Positions 5,443 through 13,749 of a stretch of 15,473 bases of DNA are shown piece by piece. The translations under genes were made by a program, and so were the position numbers. This DNA comes from DAOTXS01 sp034433515 (GTDB lineage Bacteria > Chloroflexota > Anaerolineae > UBA4142), in contig DAOUAL010000086.1 of the NCBI GenBank assembly GCA_034433515.1, positions 1 through 15,473 on the forward strand. The letters run 5' to 3'. Numbering within the stretch: the stretch's first letter is position 1; the number at the start of each line of letters is the position of its first letter. The notes beneath the pieces were generated by a model. It was given only the letters and a program-made list of their open reading frames with translations. It was not told the origin of the DNA and ran no database searches.

Positions 5443-6957
5443 ATGAACATTCGTCCTATTCAGGAATCCGATATCGAATCGGTCATTCAACTCTTTCGTG
5501 CCAATTATGGCGATGATTACGCGATTCCGGAATTTTACGATCCGCAGTGGGTCAAGCGCGGCATCTATTCCGATAATATCATCTGGCTTGTGATGGAAGA
5601 CGCTGCGGGCAAGATCGTCGCCTCGGGGGCGTGCGTGCTCAATTTTGGCGATTACAACGATCAGATCGGCGAGATTGGCCGCTTGGTCGTTGATCCGCAA
5701 GTGAGTGGCAAAGGGCTCGGTAAGCAGATGCTTGCCGCACTCGTAGATGCTTCCGATGAGCGCGTGGAATTTGCATTTGCCGAAGCCCGCACAGTGCATC
5801 CCAAGACACAAAAGATTTTGGACAACATCGAGATGGTGCCGCTAGGTTTTCTGCCGATGGCGTACAAGATGACCTGGCGCGAAAGTTTTGTCTTGAACGG
5901 ACAACTCTTTGGCAACGGGCGCGCGTTGCGGCATCCCGGCTCCATCGAGGTGATTCCGGCGGTTGCCCCGCTGGCTCAATTATCGCTCAAAAACCTCAAA
6001 CTCGATGAGCCGATCAAAGTTCACGACAATGCACGCAGTTATCCGATTGATCAATCCGTCGAGATCAGACCCATGACCGGCTCGTCGCTCATTCGTTTAC
6101 TCAAGATCGAACATGGTCGCTTGATCGAACCCGAAGTGTTTGGCAGTATGCACATTGATCAAGGATTGCCGCAATTGCAAGCGCAAAAAGCTACGTACTA
6201 TGTCGCGACTGAGGGTGAGCGCACATTGGGCGCCATCGGCTATTTCTTTCATGAACACGATCAAAACGTTCGCATCACTGAACTCATCGCGCAAGAAAAC
6301 GTGGTCAAGGGCAGTCTGTTGCGCTTTGCCGCGGAGCAAGCCGAGCAAGTGCATCAAGCCCAACTGATCGAATGCGATGTGAATGCGGCAAATCCCGTCA
6401 TCCAACAAACGTTGTTCGAGATGGGTTTTCTGCCGGCGGCGTTCGTTCCTGGGATGGTCTTTCACACTATGCATCGCCCGGATGTGGTACGATTTATCAA
6501 ACTGAATGTGCCCTGGGATTTGGGTCCGATTGTCTTGACCGAACCCTCGCAAGAATATTTTGAGGTGGTTACGCCAGCGTTTGAACGTGCGTCCACCGAA
6601 CGAATGAAGAAACTACCTGCACTGAACACGGTGGTGCTGAAAGGATTCACGCCGCTGGAAGCATACTTGTTCCAGCGCGCCGGCGATGAAACGCTGCCGG
6701 CATCGGGTGCGCGTCTTGATGCGAAAGCGATGCACATTGTCATCGCGGGTTCGGTGCGTCACGGCGAACGAACGGTTGGCGCCGGTGGTTGCGTCAATCC
6801 CGCTGTGTTGTTCGGTTCCTCGGACGCGATCACACCGATTGCCGGTGATCACACTCGCTTGCTCACTTTCTCGCGCGAGAAACTCAACGCCCTGTGCGAT
6901 CGTTATCCGCGTTTGGGAATCAAGTTGTACCAGAACCTTGCGGCGTATCGCGCTTAG
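5443..6957 (+). CDS. Tandem GNAT acetyltransferase with cNMP-binding-like C-terminal domain
   Basis: The 504-residue product seems to have three parts. Residues 1-150 are a GNAT acyltransferase domain (MNIRPIQESDIESVIQLF) with the acetyl-CoA pyrophosphate loop VSGKGLG near 87-93 inside GRLVVDPQVSGKGLGKQML. Residues about 200-345 look like a second, degenerate GNAT fold: VEIRPMTG start, ITELIAQENVVKGSLLRFAAEQA in place of motif A, and NPVIQQTLFEMGFLPAAF at the end. Residues about 400-504 resemble a cyclic-nucleotide-binding (Crp-type) domain ending LLTFSREKLNALCDRYPRLGIKLYQNLAAYRA, but I see no clear phosphate-binding cassette, so nucleotide binding is doubtful. The start at 5443 has AGGGAGGA just upstream. 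Mycobacterial Pat is a known cNMP-controlled acetyltransferase but has the opposite domain order. Substrate unknown; cotranscription with nagA is likely. Confidence 0.75.
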   Translation: MNIRPIQESDIESVIQLFRANYGDDYAIPEFYDPQWVKRGIYSDNIIWLVMEDAAGKIVASGACVLNFGDYNDQIGEIGRLVVDPQVSGKGLGKQMLAALVDASDERVEFAFAEARTVHPKTQKILDNIEMVPLGFLPMAYKMTWRESFVLNGQLFGNGRALRHPGSIEVIPAVAPLAQLSLKNLKLDEPIKVHDNARSYPIDQSVEIRPMTGSSLIRLLKIEHGRLIEPEVFGSMHIDQGLPQLQAQKATYYVATEGERTLGAIGYFFHEHDQNVRITELIAQENVVKGSLLRFAAEQAEQVHQAQLIECDVNAANPVIQQTLFEMGFLPAAFVPGMVFHTMHRPDVVRFIKLNVPWDLGPIVLTEPSQEYFEVVTPAFERASTERMKKLPALNTVVLKGFTPLEAYLFQRAGDETLPASGARLDAKAMHIVIAGSVRHGERTVGAGGCVNPAVLFGSSDAITPIAGDHTRLLTFSREKLNALCDRYPRLGIKLYQNLAAYRA

Positions 6958-6962
6958 GGCTT

Positions 6963-6990
6963 TTGTCATTCCACTAAATTCTCGTATAAT
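6963..6990 (+). promoter_or_regulatory. Promoter of the dehydrogenase-phosphatase operon
   Basis: TTGTCA (6963-6968), a 16-bp spacer, then an exact TATAAT (6985-6990), starting 6 bp after the upstream stop codon. It would drive the genes from 7060 onward; no other clear promoter is visible before the glucan enzyme at 9446. Confidence 0.7.
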
Positions 6991-7059
6991 ATCCACGAAG
7001 GTCGCAAAGAAGATCAAAACTTTGTGCCTTCGTGTTCTTGTTCACGGAGGACAAGTTCG

Positions 7060-8088
7060 ATGAAGCCAATCCAAGTCTTAATGACGCTTCGTTTTTCTCA
7101 AGCCCAACTCAATCGCATTCGCGATATTTCGCCGCAACTCAACGTCATCCAAAAATCAGTTCCCGAAGGGCACGATGGCTTGGATGTCGGCGAACTATTG
7201 ACCGGCGAGGAAGAGATTCTCTATGGCTTTATGCCCCCACGCGATTTGTCGCGCGCGCCTAAACTGAAATGGGTGCAACTCCATAGCGCCGGCATCAATC
7301 ATCTCATCAATTCAAATCATCCTATTTTGCGCAGCGGAATTCTGATCACTACGGCAAGTGGCATCCACGCGGTGCCCATCGGTGAATTTGCGATAGCGTT
7401 GATGCTCGCGTTGGCGCGCAAGTTGCCATTGATGATCCACCACCAAAGCCGCACCGAATGGTCCCGCGATAAATGGAAGGTGTTCTTGGGTACGGAATTG
7501 CACGGCAAGACCTTGGGCATTGTGGGGTATGGAAGCATTGGCCGCCACGCTGCACGCATCGCTAAAAATGGTTTTGGAATGCGCATCCTCGCGTTGAGCC
7601 GTAGTGGGCAACGACGCGATTTCGGTTATTGCGAACCCGGCGTAGGTGACCCAGAAGGCATCTTGCCCGATGAATGGTTTGCGCTCGCGCAGTTGAACGA
7701 TTTACTCGCTCAATCGGATTTTGTTTTGGTGGCGACACCGTTGACAGACGAGACGCGCCACTTGATCGGTGAAAAAGAATTGCGCACGATGAAGCCGACG
7801 GCATTTCTGGTCAACATTGCGCGCGGCAGCATCGTGAATGAATCGGCGTTGATTCGCGCGTTGAAAGAAAATTGGATTGCTGGTGCCGGGCTGGATGTGT
7901 TTGAGCACGAGCCGCTGCCGAGTGATAGCGAGTTGTGGCGACTGGACAACGTCATCATTGCGCCACACGTGTCTGCGGCAACGCCGCATTACGATGATCG
8001 CGCAACCGATTTGTTCTGCGAGAATTTGCGGCGTTATTTGCGCGGCGAAGCGTTGTTGAATGAGGTGGACAGGGGAAGAGGATATTGA
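7060..8088 (+). CDS. D-2-hydroxyacid dehydrogenase (NAD-dependent)
   Basis: A 342-residue member of the D-isomer-specific 2-hydroxyacid dehydrogenases, interconverting a 2-keto acid and a D-2-hydroxy acid. The N-terminal substrate domain carries HSAGINHL. The Rossmann domain shows GIVGYGSIG with G156-x-G158-x-x-G161. Catalytic residues fit Arg255 (VNIARG), Glu284 (LDVFEHEP) and His303 (APHVS). The start at 7060 has GGAGG (7046-7050) upstream; the longer frame from 7024 has no such support. The exact substrate (glyoxylate, hydroxypyruvate, phosphoglycerate or other) cannot be read from the sequence. A dedicated regulatory ACT domain, as in many 3-phosphoglycerate dehydrogenases, is absent. Its stop overlaps the start of the HAD phosphatase by one base, so translation is coupled and the two probably share a pathway. 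Confidence 0.9.
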   Translation: MKPIQVLMTLRFSQAQLNRIRDISPQLNVIQKSVPEGHDGLDVGELLTGEEEILYGFMPPRDLSRAPKLKWVQLHSAGINHLINSNHPILRSGILITTASGIHAVPIGEFAIALMLALARKLPLMIHHQSRTEWSRDKWKVFLGTELHGKTLGIVGYGSIGRHAARIAKNGFGMRILALSRSGQRRDFGYCEPGVGDPEGILPDEWFALAQLNDLLAQSDFVLVATPLTDETRHLIGEKELRTMKPTAFLVNIARGSIVNESALIRALKENWIAGAGLDVFEHEPLPSDSELWRLDNVIIAPHVSAATPHYDDRATDLFCENLRRYLRGEALLNEVDRGRGY

Positions 8089-8834
8089 TGATTCGCGGAA
8101 TTATTTTTGATCTCGGTTGGACGTTGATGACCTACAACGGCGATGGGAAACAAGTGAGCCAGGTGGCGTACCAAAACGTCGCCGAGTTTTTGAACGCTCA
8201 CGGCATTCGCGTGGGCGAAGATTTTCCCGCCCAATTTCACGCCGCGCGCGAACGCGGTTGGAAGCGCGCGGAGGAAACCGGCGTTGAGCAAACGGTGGAA
8301 GACGCCCTGCGCGAGGTGCTGGGCAACCTCGGTTATCCATCGCTCGATGGCATCGCGCCGCGCGCGGTCGAAATCTACTTTGCGGAACACGAAAAGCGTT
8401 GGGTAGCGTACCCCGACGCGCTGACCACGTTACAGGAACTCGCGCGGCGCGGCTTGCGCCTGGGTTTGATTTCCAACGCCGATGACGTGGGCTTGGTGCA
8501 TCGTCAAGTCCAGAAACTAGGATTTGCACCGTATCTTTCGCCAGTGTTGAGTAGCGCCCAAGAGCCGCGTTGGCGCAAACCCGATCCGCGCATCTTTCGC
8601 CTTGTTTCGGATGCGTGGCAGATCGCGCCGAGCGAAATTGTGATGGTGGGAGATGCACCAATGTACGATGTACTGGGCGCGCACCTTGCCGGGATGAAAG
8701 CAATCTGGATTGAACGCGATGAAGGGAGCAGTTGGCAAAAGATTCCGGACGACCGCGTGAACGATCCGATGGTGCATGCGGAGGCGGTGGTGAAAACGCT
8801 GGCGGAGATTCCAAAGATAATTGAGAAAATATAA
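8088..8834 (+). CDS. HAD-superfamily hydrolase (subfamily IA)
   Basis: A 248-residue haloacid-dehalogenase-type phosphohydrolase. Motif I is FDLGWTL with nucleophile Asp8; the second Asp of the common DxD is Gly10, a variant also seen in other HAD-IA proteins. Motif II is LISNAD, motif III is Lys164 in RWRKPDPRIF, and motif IV is VGDAPMYD with Asp189 and Asp194. An alpha-helical cap lies between motifs I and II (about 20-95). The start ATG at 8088 shares its A with the TGA of the dehydrogenase gene, and AGGGGAAGAGGA (8071-8082) is the ribosome site. The pairing with a hydroxyacid dehydrogenase suggests a phosphorylated hydroxy acid such as phosphoglycolate, but this is only inference from context. 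Confidence 0.88.
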   Translation: MIRGIIFDLGWTLMTYNGDGKQVSQVAYQNVAEFLNAHGIRVGEDFPAQFHAARERGWKRAEETGVEQTVEDALREVLGNLGYPSLDGIAPRAVEIYFAEHEKRWVAYPDALTTLQELARRGLRLGLISNADDVGLVHRQVQKLGFAPYLSPVLSSAQEPRWRKPDPRIFRLVSDAWQIAPSEIVMVGDAPMYDVLGAHLAGMKAIWIERDEGSSWQKIPDDRVNDPMVHAEAVVKTLAEIPKIIEKI

Positions 8835-8846
8835 GCGAGGAAATGT

Positions 8847-9105
8847 ATGCCGTAGATCAGTCAGTTCTTTGGCATCGTGATCCGCATGTTTTTCAATGAC
8901 CACACCCCGCCGCATTTCCATGCTGAGTACAGCGAGTTCGAGGCAATTTACGAAATCGAAACATTAAGAATTACGCGACACATTGCCTCGTCGCGCGCAT
9001 AGCTTGGTGGTAGAATGGGCAACCCTACACCGTGATGAATTATTTGCCGATTGGGAAAAAGCGCACCAGCAAATGCCGCTTGACCCGATCGAACCACTCG
9101 ATTGA
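8847..9105 (+). pseudogene. Broken DUF4160-family gene
   Basis: From the ATG at 8847 the frame reads Met-Pro-stop (TAG 8853-8855) and then ISQFFGIVIRMFFNDH, TPPHFHAEYSEFEAIYEIETL, the typical N-terminal half of DUF4160 including the PPHFH motif. At about 8978 the frame changes (+1 or -2). Inserting GG after CGA would give TRGTLPRRAHSLVVEWATLH and on to DPIEPLD and TGA at 9103-9105, the usual second half. So a nonsense mutation at codon 3 and one frameshift separate it from an intact gene of about 86 residues. A ribosome site (GAGGAA, 8837-8842) is still present. The gene sits 12 nt after the HAD stop and 17 nt before its usual partner DUF2442. Confidence 0.85.
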
Positions 9106-9122
9106 GTGAACAGGAGACAGAT

Positions 9123-9401
9123 ATGGAACAACCGGGAAAACTTGTCCGCGTCCGCACGGTTAAACCCTTACAAGGATTTCACGTCCACGTGGAATTTGAA
9201 GATGGCACATCTCGCGTCATTGATCTTGAACCATTCTTGTGGGGTCCCATCTTTGAGCCGATTCGCAACGACTCTGCGCAATTTCGTGCTGTCAAGGTGG
9301 AAGGTGGAACAATTGCGTGGGACAATGGTGCCGATATTGATCCGGACGTCCTCTATTACAATCTTAAGCCTGCTTGGATGGAAAAACGCCAAGCCGCGTG
9401 A
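9123..9401 (+). CDS. DUF2442 domain protein
   Basis: An intact 92-residue protein (MEQPGKLVRVRTVKPLQG) with the DUF2442 pattern: a beta-rich start, FEDGTSRVIDLEPFLWGPIFEPI, then VEGGTIAWDNGADIDPDVLYYN. The ribosome site AGGAGA (9112-9117) precedes the ATG at 9123. DUF4160 and DUF2442 genes are frequent neighbours in bacteria and have been suspected of forming a toxin-antitoxin-like pair; the biochemical role is not established as far as I know. Here the partner is dead while this gene is unblemished, as expected if this is the protective or harmless half, or if it has a role of its own. Confidence 0.85.
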   Translation: MEQPGKLVRVRTVKPLQGFHVHVEFEDGTSRVIDLEPFLWGPIFEPIRNDSAQFRAVKVEGGTIAWDNGADIDPDVLYYNLKPAWMEKRQAA

Positions 9402-9445
9402 AAGTTGTGGGCATTGCCCAATCACCTACCTGATCAGGAGCCTCA

Positions 9446-12400
9446 TTGACGAACCCACTCAAGATTCTGATGCTCTCGGCCGAAATCTGGCCCTTTGCTA
9501 AAACCGGCGGACTCGCCGACGTTGTTGGCGCACTCCCCATCGCGTTACACGCCTTGGGGCACGATGTGCGCGTGGTGATGCCGCGTTATGGTCTCATTGA
9601 TCCCGCACGCTTTAACTTGCGCAAAATCCTCGATCCTTTTCCCGTCCCATTCGGCGACACAACTCAAGACGCCTTTCTATGGGAAGGCAAACTGGATGGC
9701 GATGTGCCAGCGTACTTTGTCGAAAACAAGGAACTGTTTGGACGCGAAGGGATTTATATGTATCCCGACGATGCCGAACGATTCATCTTTTTTTCGCGCG
9801 CCGCGCTCGAAATGCTCAAACGTTTGAACTGGCAACCCGACATCATTCATTGCCACGATTGGCACACCGCGCTCGTCCCTAATTGGCTCCGCACCATTTA
9901 CGCTAGCGATCCTTTCTTTGCCAACACGGCTACCGTCTACACCATTCACAACATTGCCTATCAAGGTATCTTTGGTCACCGCGTTTTGGAAATTGCCGGA
10001 CTCGCCGCGTATGGTTTCATTGCGCATCCCAGCGTGGCGCCCGATCTCAATCAAGTGGTGGATTTTATGGCGCGCGGCATTCTCTTTGCCGATCAAATCA
10101 ATGCCGTCAGCGAAACCTACGCGCGCGAGATTCAAACCCCAGAATTTGGCGAACGCCTCGATCCCATTTTGCGTGAACGCCAAGACCGGCTCACCGGTAT
10201 TCTCAACGGGATTGACACCGATTGGTACAACCCGGCGACCGATACGCACCTCGCCCAGCCCTTCGACGCCACCTCGCTTGATGCACGCGTTGTAAACAAA
10301 CTCGCGTTGCAAAAAGAATGTGGCTTGCCTCAAAATGCTGAAACTCCTATTCTGGCAATGGTCTCGCGCCTCTCTAGCCAAAAAGGCATTGACCTCGTTG
10401 CCGATGCCCTCGACCATATCCTCGATACGCTCGATGTGCAATTTGTCTTGATGGGTACCGGTGATCAACATTATCACGAGTTTTTCACGCGCCTGCGTCA
10501 ACAATATCCCAATCGCGTCGCTCTTTTTCTGACGTTTGATAATGCGCGCGCGCGCAAGATTTACGCTGGCGCAGATATGCTGTTAATGCCCTCCCGTACC
10601 GAGCCAAGCGGTTCATCGCAAATGATCGCGATGCGCTATGGTTGCATTCCGATTGTGCGCGCGACCGGCGGCTTGGCAGATTCGGTGCAAGATTTCAACG
10701 CGCGCCAAAACACCGGCACCGGCTTTGTCTTTCGCGCCTACGATCGGTGGGCAATGTTCGCCGCGATTGCGCGCGCACACCAGGTGTATCAATCCCCCGA
10801 ACAGTGGCGCGGCTTGCAACAACGCGCCATGTTACGCGACTTGTCGTGGAACCATGCCGCCCAAAAGTACGAACAACTCTACGCGCGCGCTATCGCCAGC
10901 CAGCAGGAAACCATGCGCGCACTCCGCAAACTCGAACACGATCTTCAAGACACAGCGGAGAAACTTGCCGCGTTGCCTCCGCGCATTGCCCGGCTGGGCG
11001 AACTGGCGTACAACTTGTGGTGGATTTGGAATCCGGACGCGCAACAACTCTTTCGTGTGATTGACGCTGAAACGTGGGAACGCGTGTATCACAACCCGGT
11101 CAAATTTCTGCGCGAGGTTCACCTCGCTCAACTCCAAGCCGCCAGTACCCAGCGCGATTACTTGCGCCGCTTTGAGACGTTGCTCGCCGCGTTCGATGCG
11201 TACCAACAATCGCGGACCTCATGGTTTCAAGCGACGTATCCGTATCTCGCCTCGTATCCCATCGCCTACTTTTCCGCCGAGTTCGGCTTGCACGAATCGT
11301 TGCCGATTTATTCCGGCGGCTTGGGCGTGCTGGCGGGTGATCACATCAAAGAAACCAGCGATCTCGGTCTCCCGCTGGTCGGTATCGGCTTTTTGTATCC
11401 GCAAGGATATTTTACGCAACGTCTCAACGAGGACGGTTGGCAAGAAGCGATTTACGAAAAACTCAATTTCGCGCTCGTCCCGGCAATGCCTGCCAAAGAC
11501 GCAAACGGACACGATATTATGATTGAAGTGGAATTGCCGGGGCGCTCTGTGTACGCCAAAATTTGGCGATTTCAAATTGGGCGCGTTCCCCTGTTCCTGA
11601 TGGACACGGATGTGGAAGCGAACGCGCCGCACGACCGTGAACTTGCGGCGCGGCTGTACGGCGGCGATCACGAAACGCGCATCGCGCAGGAAATTGTGCT
11701 GGGCATTGGGGGCGTGCGCGCGTTGCGCGCCCTGGGTTATCAACCGCGCGTGTGGCACCTCAACGAAGGGCATTCTGCGTTCTCGGTGTTGGAGCGCGCC
11801 CGCGAACTGGTCAAACAAGGTCTGACCTTTGAGCAAGCGCGTGAAGCGATTCGCGCCTCCACCGTCTTTACCACACACACGCCGGTGCCCGCCGGCAACG
11901 ATGCCTTTAATTTCGACCTGATCGAAAAATATTTTTCCAACTTTTGGAAACAGTTAAATATTTCACGCGAACAATTCTTTGATCTGGCGCGCCAAACGTT
12001 GCCGTGGGGCGCGATGTTCAGCATGACCGTCCTCGCCTTGAATTTTGCCGGCGCGGCGAACGGGGTCAGCCAACTCCACAGCCAGGTTTCGCGCAAGATG
12101 TGGCATTTCCTTTGGCCCCATCACACCGAGGACGAGGTGCCGATTGGCGCAATCACGAACGGGGTCCATTCACTCTCGTGGCTTGCGCCGGAATTCCACG
12201 CCCTCTTGGACGACTATTTCCCGCGCGATTGGCGTGAACGCATTGATGAGCCGGCATTGTGGAATAACATTGAAAAAATTCCCGATGAAAAAATCTGGGC
12301 AATCCACACCACCCTGAAACAGCGTTTATTCGATTTTCTCAAACAGCGCGGCGTTACCGCGCCGTTCGAGCCAGCGCATCTCACCCTTGGCTTTGCGCGA

Positions 12401-13048
12401 CGCTTTGCCACGTACAAACGCGCCGTGTTAATGTTCCGCGACATTGAACGATTGAAACGCATTTTGAATTCCAATCCGCCGGTGCAAATTTTGTTTGCGG
12501 GCAAAGCACACCCCGCCGATGATCCCGGCAAACGGTTTATTCAAGAAATCGTCCGGCGCTCCCGCGAGCCGGGTTTTGCTGGGCGCATCGCCTTTATCGA
12601 AGATTACGACCTCAACGTGGCGCGCTATTTGGTGCAAGGGGTGGACGTGTGGCTCAACAATCCGCGCCGTCCGCTAGAGGCAAGTGGGACGAGCGGACAA
12701 AAGGCATCGTTGAATGGTGTGCCGAATTTTAGCGTGCTGGATGGTTGGTGGCGCGAGGGTTTTGTGCGTGGCGTGAATGGTTGGGCAATTGGTGAAGATC
12801 GGATGTGGGACGATGCAGACGCGCAAGACGCTCACGATGCCGAATCGCTCTACGCGACGCTTGAAAATGAAATCGCGCCCTTGTTCTACCATCGCGATGC
12901 GAACGGTGTACCGCACGATTGGGTCCGCTTGATGAAAAATGCCATCAAGACGATTGCGCCGCAGTACTCGACCCGCCGAATGGTGAAAGAATACGTTACC
13001 CGATACTATGTGCCGGCGGCAACAAAAGAGTTCAAGGTTCCGGGTTAA
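9446..13048 (+). CDS. glgA-glgP: Glycogen synthase (GT5) - alpha-glucan phosphorylase (GT35) fusion
   Basis: One uninterrupted 1200-residue frame. Residues 3-480 form a complete GlgA-type synthase that extends alpha-1,4-glucan from ADP- or UDP-glucose: KTGGLADVVGALP (Lys19), HCHDWHTAL, NGIDTDWYNP, VSRLSSQKGIDL (Lys313) and EPSGSSQMIAMRYG (Glu386; the usual PCG is PSG) followed by ATGGLADSV. Residues 485-510 are a charged, probably helical linker. From about 510 comes a phosphorylase: the DUF3417-like start with NLWWIWNPDA, YFSAEFGLHESLPIYSGGLG, HLNEGHSAF, and the pyridoxal-phosphate segment EASGTSGQKASLNG (Lys1086) with VLDGWWREGF. It ends at FKVPG, apparently short of the extra C-terminal region of longer family members. 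The start is TTG at 9446 with AGGAG (9436-9440) 5 nt upstream. The two activities build and degrade the same cytoplasmic polymer. No glgB or glgC is in the window. Confidence 0.93.
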   Translation: MTNPLKILMLSAEIWPFAKTGGLADVVGALPIALHALGHDVRVVMPRYGLIDPARFNLRKILDPFPVPFGDTTQDAFLWEGKLDGDVPAYFVENKELFGREGIYMYPDDAERFIFFSRAALEMLKRLNWQPDIIHCHDWHTALVPNWLRTIYASDPFFANTATVYTIHNIAYQGIFGHRVLEIAGLAAYGFIAHPSVAPDLNQVVDFMARGILFADQINAVSETYAREIQTPEFGERLDPILRERQDRLTGILNGIDTDWYNPATDTHLAQPFDATSLDARVVNKLALQKECGLPQNAETPILAMVSRLSSQKGIDLVADALDHILDTLDVQFVLMGTGDQHYHEFFTRLRQQYPNRVALFLTFDNARARKIYAGADMLLMPSRTEPSGSSQMIAMRYGCIPIVRATGGLADSVQDFNARQNTGTGFVFRAYDRWAMFAAIARAHQVYQSPEQWRGLQQRAMLRDLSWNHAAQKYEQLYARAIASQQETMRALRKLEHDLQDTAEKLAALPPRIARLGELAYNLWWIWNPDAQQLFRVIDAETWERVYHNPVKFLREVHLAQLQAASTQRDYLRRFETLLAAFDAYQQSRTSWFQATYPYLASYPIAYFSAEFGLHESLPIYSGGLGVLAGDHIKETSDLGLPLVGIGFLYPQGYFTQRLNEDGWQEAIYEKLNFALVPAMPAKDANGHDIMIEVELPGRSVYAKIWRFQIGRVPLFLMDTDVEANAPHDRELAARLYGGDHETRIAQEIVLGIGGVRALRALGYQPRVWHLNEGHSAFSVLERARELVKQGLTFEQAREAIRASTVFTTHTPVPAGNDAFNFDLIEKYFSNFWKQLNISREQFFDLARQTLPWGAMFSMTVLALNFAGAANGVSQLHSQVSRKMWHFLWPHHTEDEVPIGAITNGVHSLSWLAPEFHALLDDYFPRDWRERIDEPALWNNIEKIPDEKIWAIHTTLKQRLFDFLKQRGVTAPFEPAHLTLGFARRFATYKRAVLMFRDIERLKRILNSNPPVQILFAGKAHPADDPGKRFIQEIVRRSREPGFAGRIAFIEDYDLNVARYLVQGVDVWLNNPRRPLEASGTSGQKASLNGVPNFSVLDGWWREGFVRGVNGWAIGEDRMWDDADAQDAHDAESLYATLENEIAPLFYHRDANGVPHDWVRLMKNAIKTIAPQYSTRRMVKEYVTRYYVPAATKEFKVPG

Positions 13049-13066
13049 AGGTTTCAGGCGAAACCT
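13049..13066. repeat. Short hairpin after the glucan enzyme gene
   Basis: AGGTTTC (13049-13055) and GAAACCT (13060-13066) form a perfect 7-bp stem with a 4-nt loop starting right after the TAA stop. No T-run follows, so it is not a classical terminator; it may protect the transcript end or be part of a dispersed repeat. Confidence 0.5.
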
Positions 13067-13085
13067 CAAACGTTGAATTTCCCCA

Positions 13086-13739
13086 ATGACTTATTCCGAA
13101 TCTTATTTCACCACCCGCGAATCCTGGCGCGATTGGCGGATCGAAGCGCGTGAATTGATGGGGTGTGCCCGCGTAACGCCGGATACGCGCGTCTTGGAAA
13201 TTGGATGCGGTGGCGGCGGCTTGATGCGATTGTTGCGCGAACGCGGGGCAAGTGTGATGGGCGTGGATACGCTGGACGTGGCGTTGCGGCTGGCTCACCA
13301 GAGACTGGGCTCATCTTCTTTGATTCAAATTGCCCAAGATGGAACATTGCCCTTTTGCGATAACGCCTTCGACGCGATCATTGCCCAACATGTCATTGAG
13401 CATTTGCGCGACTGGGACGCCGCGCTGAAGGAATGGTATCGTTTACTCAAACCGAATGGACGCCTCGCGTTGGCAACGCCCAACGCACGCTATCCCGACC
13501 CCGCCCACTTTGCCGATGCGGATCACAGCCATATTTTCACGCCCATCGAATTGCGCCAAGCCATTGAGCACGCCGGGTTTAGCGTGCAAGCGTGTTACAC
13601 CCTTTTCCCCTTTTTCTCGCGTGTGCGCGCGTTGCGTGCGTTGGGCGTGATCGCGCACAAATGTTTTCAACGCGCGCCATATTTTTCTTCGCGCGGCAGA
13701 ACGATTCTGCTGGGTGCCACCAAAGTTGAGCGTCTATGA
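13086..13739 (+). CDS. Class I SAM-dependent methyltransferase
   Basis: A 217-residue protein of the Methyltransf_11/UbiE-like type. Motif I is VLEIGCGGGG (36-45), the acidic residue at the end of strand 2 is Asp61 (VMGVDTLD), the post-motif region reads QDGTLPFCDNAFDAIIAQHVIEHL, and LLKPNGRLALATPN follows. These place S-adenosylmethionine binding in a seven-strand Rossmann-like fold. The acceptor substrate cannot be deduced. The C-terminus is basic (SSRGRTILLGATKVERL). No Shine-Dalgarno is visible before the ATG at 13086, and the 37-nt gap to the previous gene contains a small hairpin, so translation may be weak or begin elsewhere. It is co-directional with the glucan enzyme but has no obvious functional link to it. 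Confidence 0.82.
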   Translation: MTYSESYFTTRESWRDWRIEARELMGCARVTPDTRVLEIGCGGGGLMRLLRERGASVMGVDTLDVALRLAHQRLGSSSLIQIAQDGTLPFCDNAFDAIIAQHVIEHLRDWDAALKEWYRLLKPNGRLALATPNARYPDPAHFADADHSHIFTPIELRQAIEHAGFSVQACYTLFPFFSRVRALRALGVIAHKCFQRAPYFSSRGRTILLGATKVERL

Positions 13740-13749
13740 TCGCATTTAG

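Noticed and set aside
8101..8814. 237-residue minus-strand open frame opposite the HAD gene
   Set aside because: Arg/Pro/Ser-rich shadow translation opposite a gene with all four HAD motifs.
9408..9420. TGGGCA/TGCCCA hairpin before the glucan enzyme as a terminator
   Set aside because: The stem is about 5 bp with a 3-nt loop and no T-run; too weak to call.
9677..10504. 275-residue minus-strand open frame inside the glycogen synthase domain
   Set aside because: Antisense to a strongly conserved coding region, with no recognisable motifs or ribosome site.
10540..10560. GCGCGC-rich runs in the coding regions as Z-DNA or regulatory repeats
   Set aside because: They are explained by frequent Ala-Arg codons and strong GCG/CGC codon use throughout the window.
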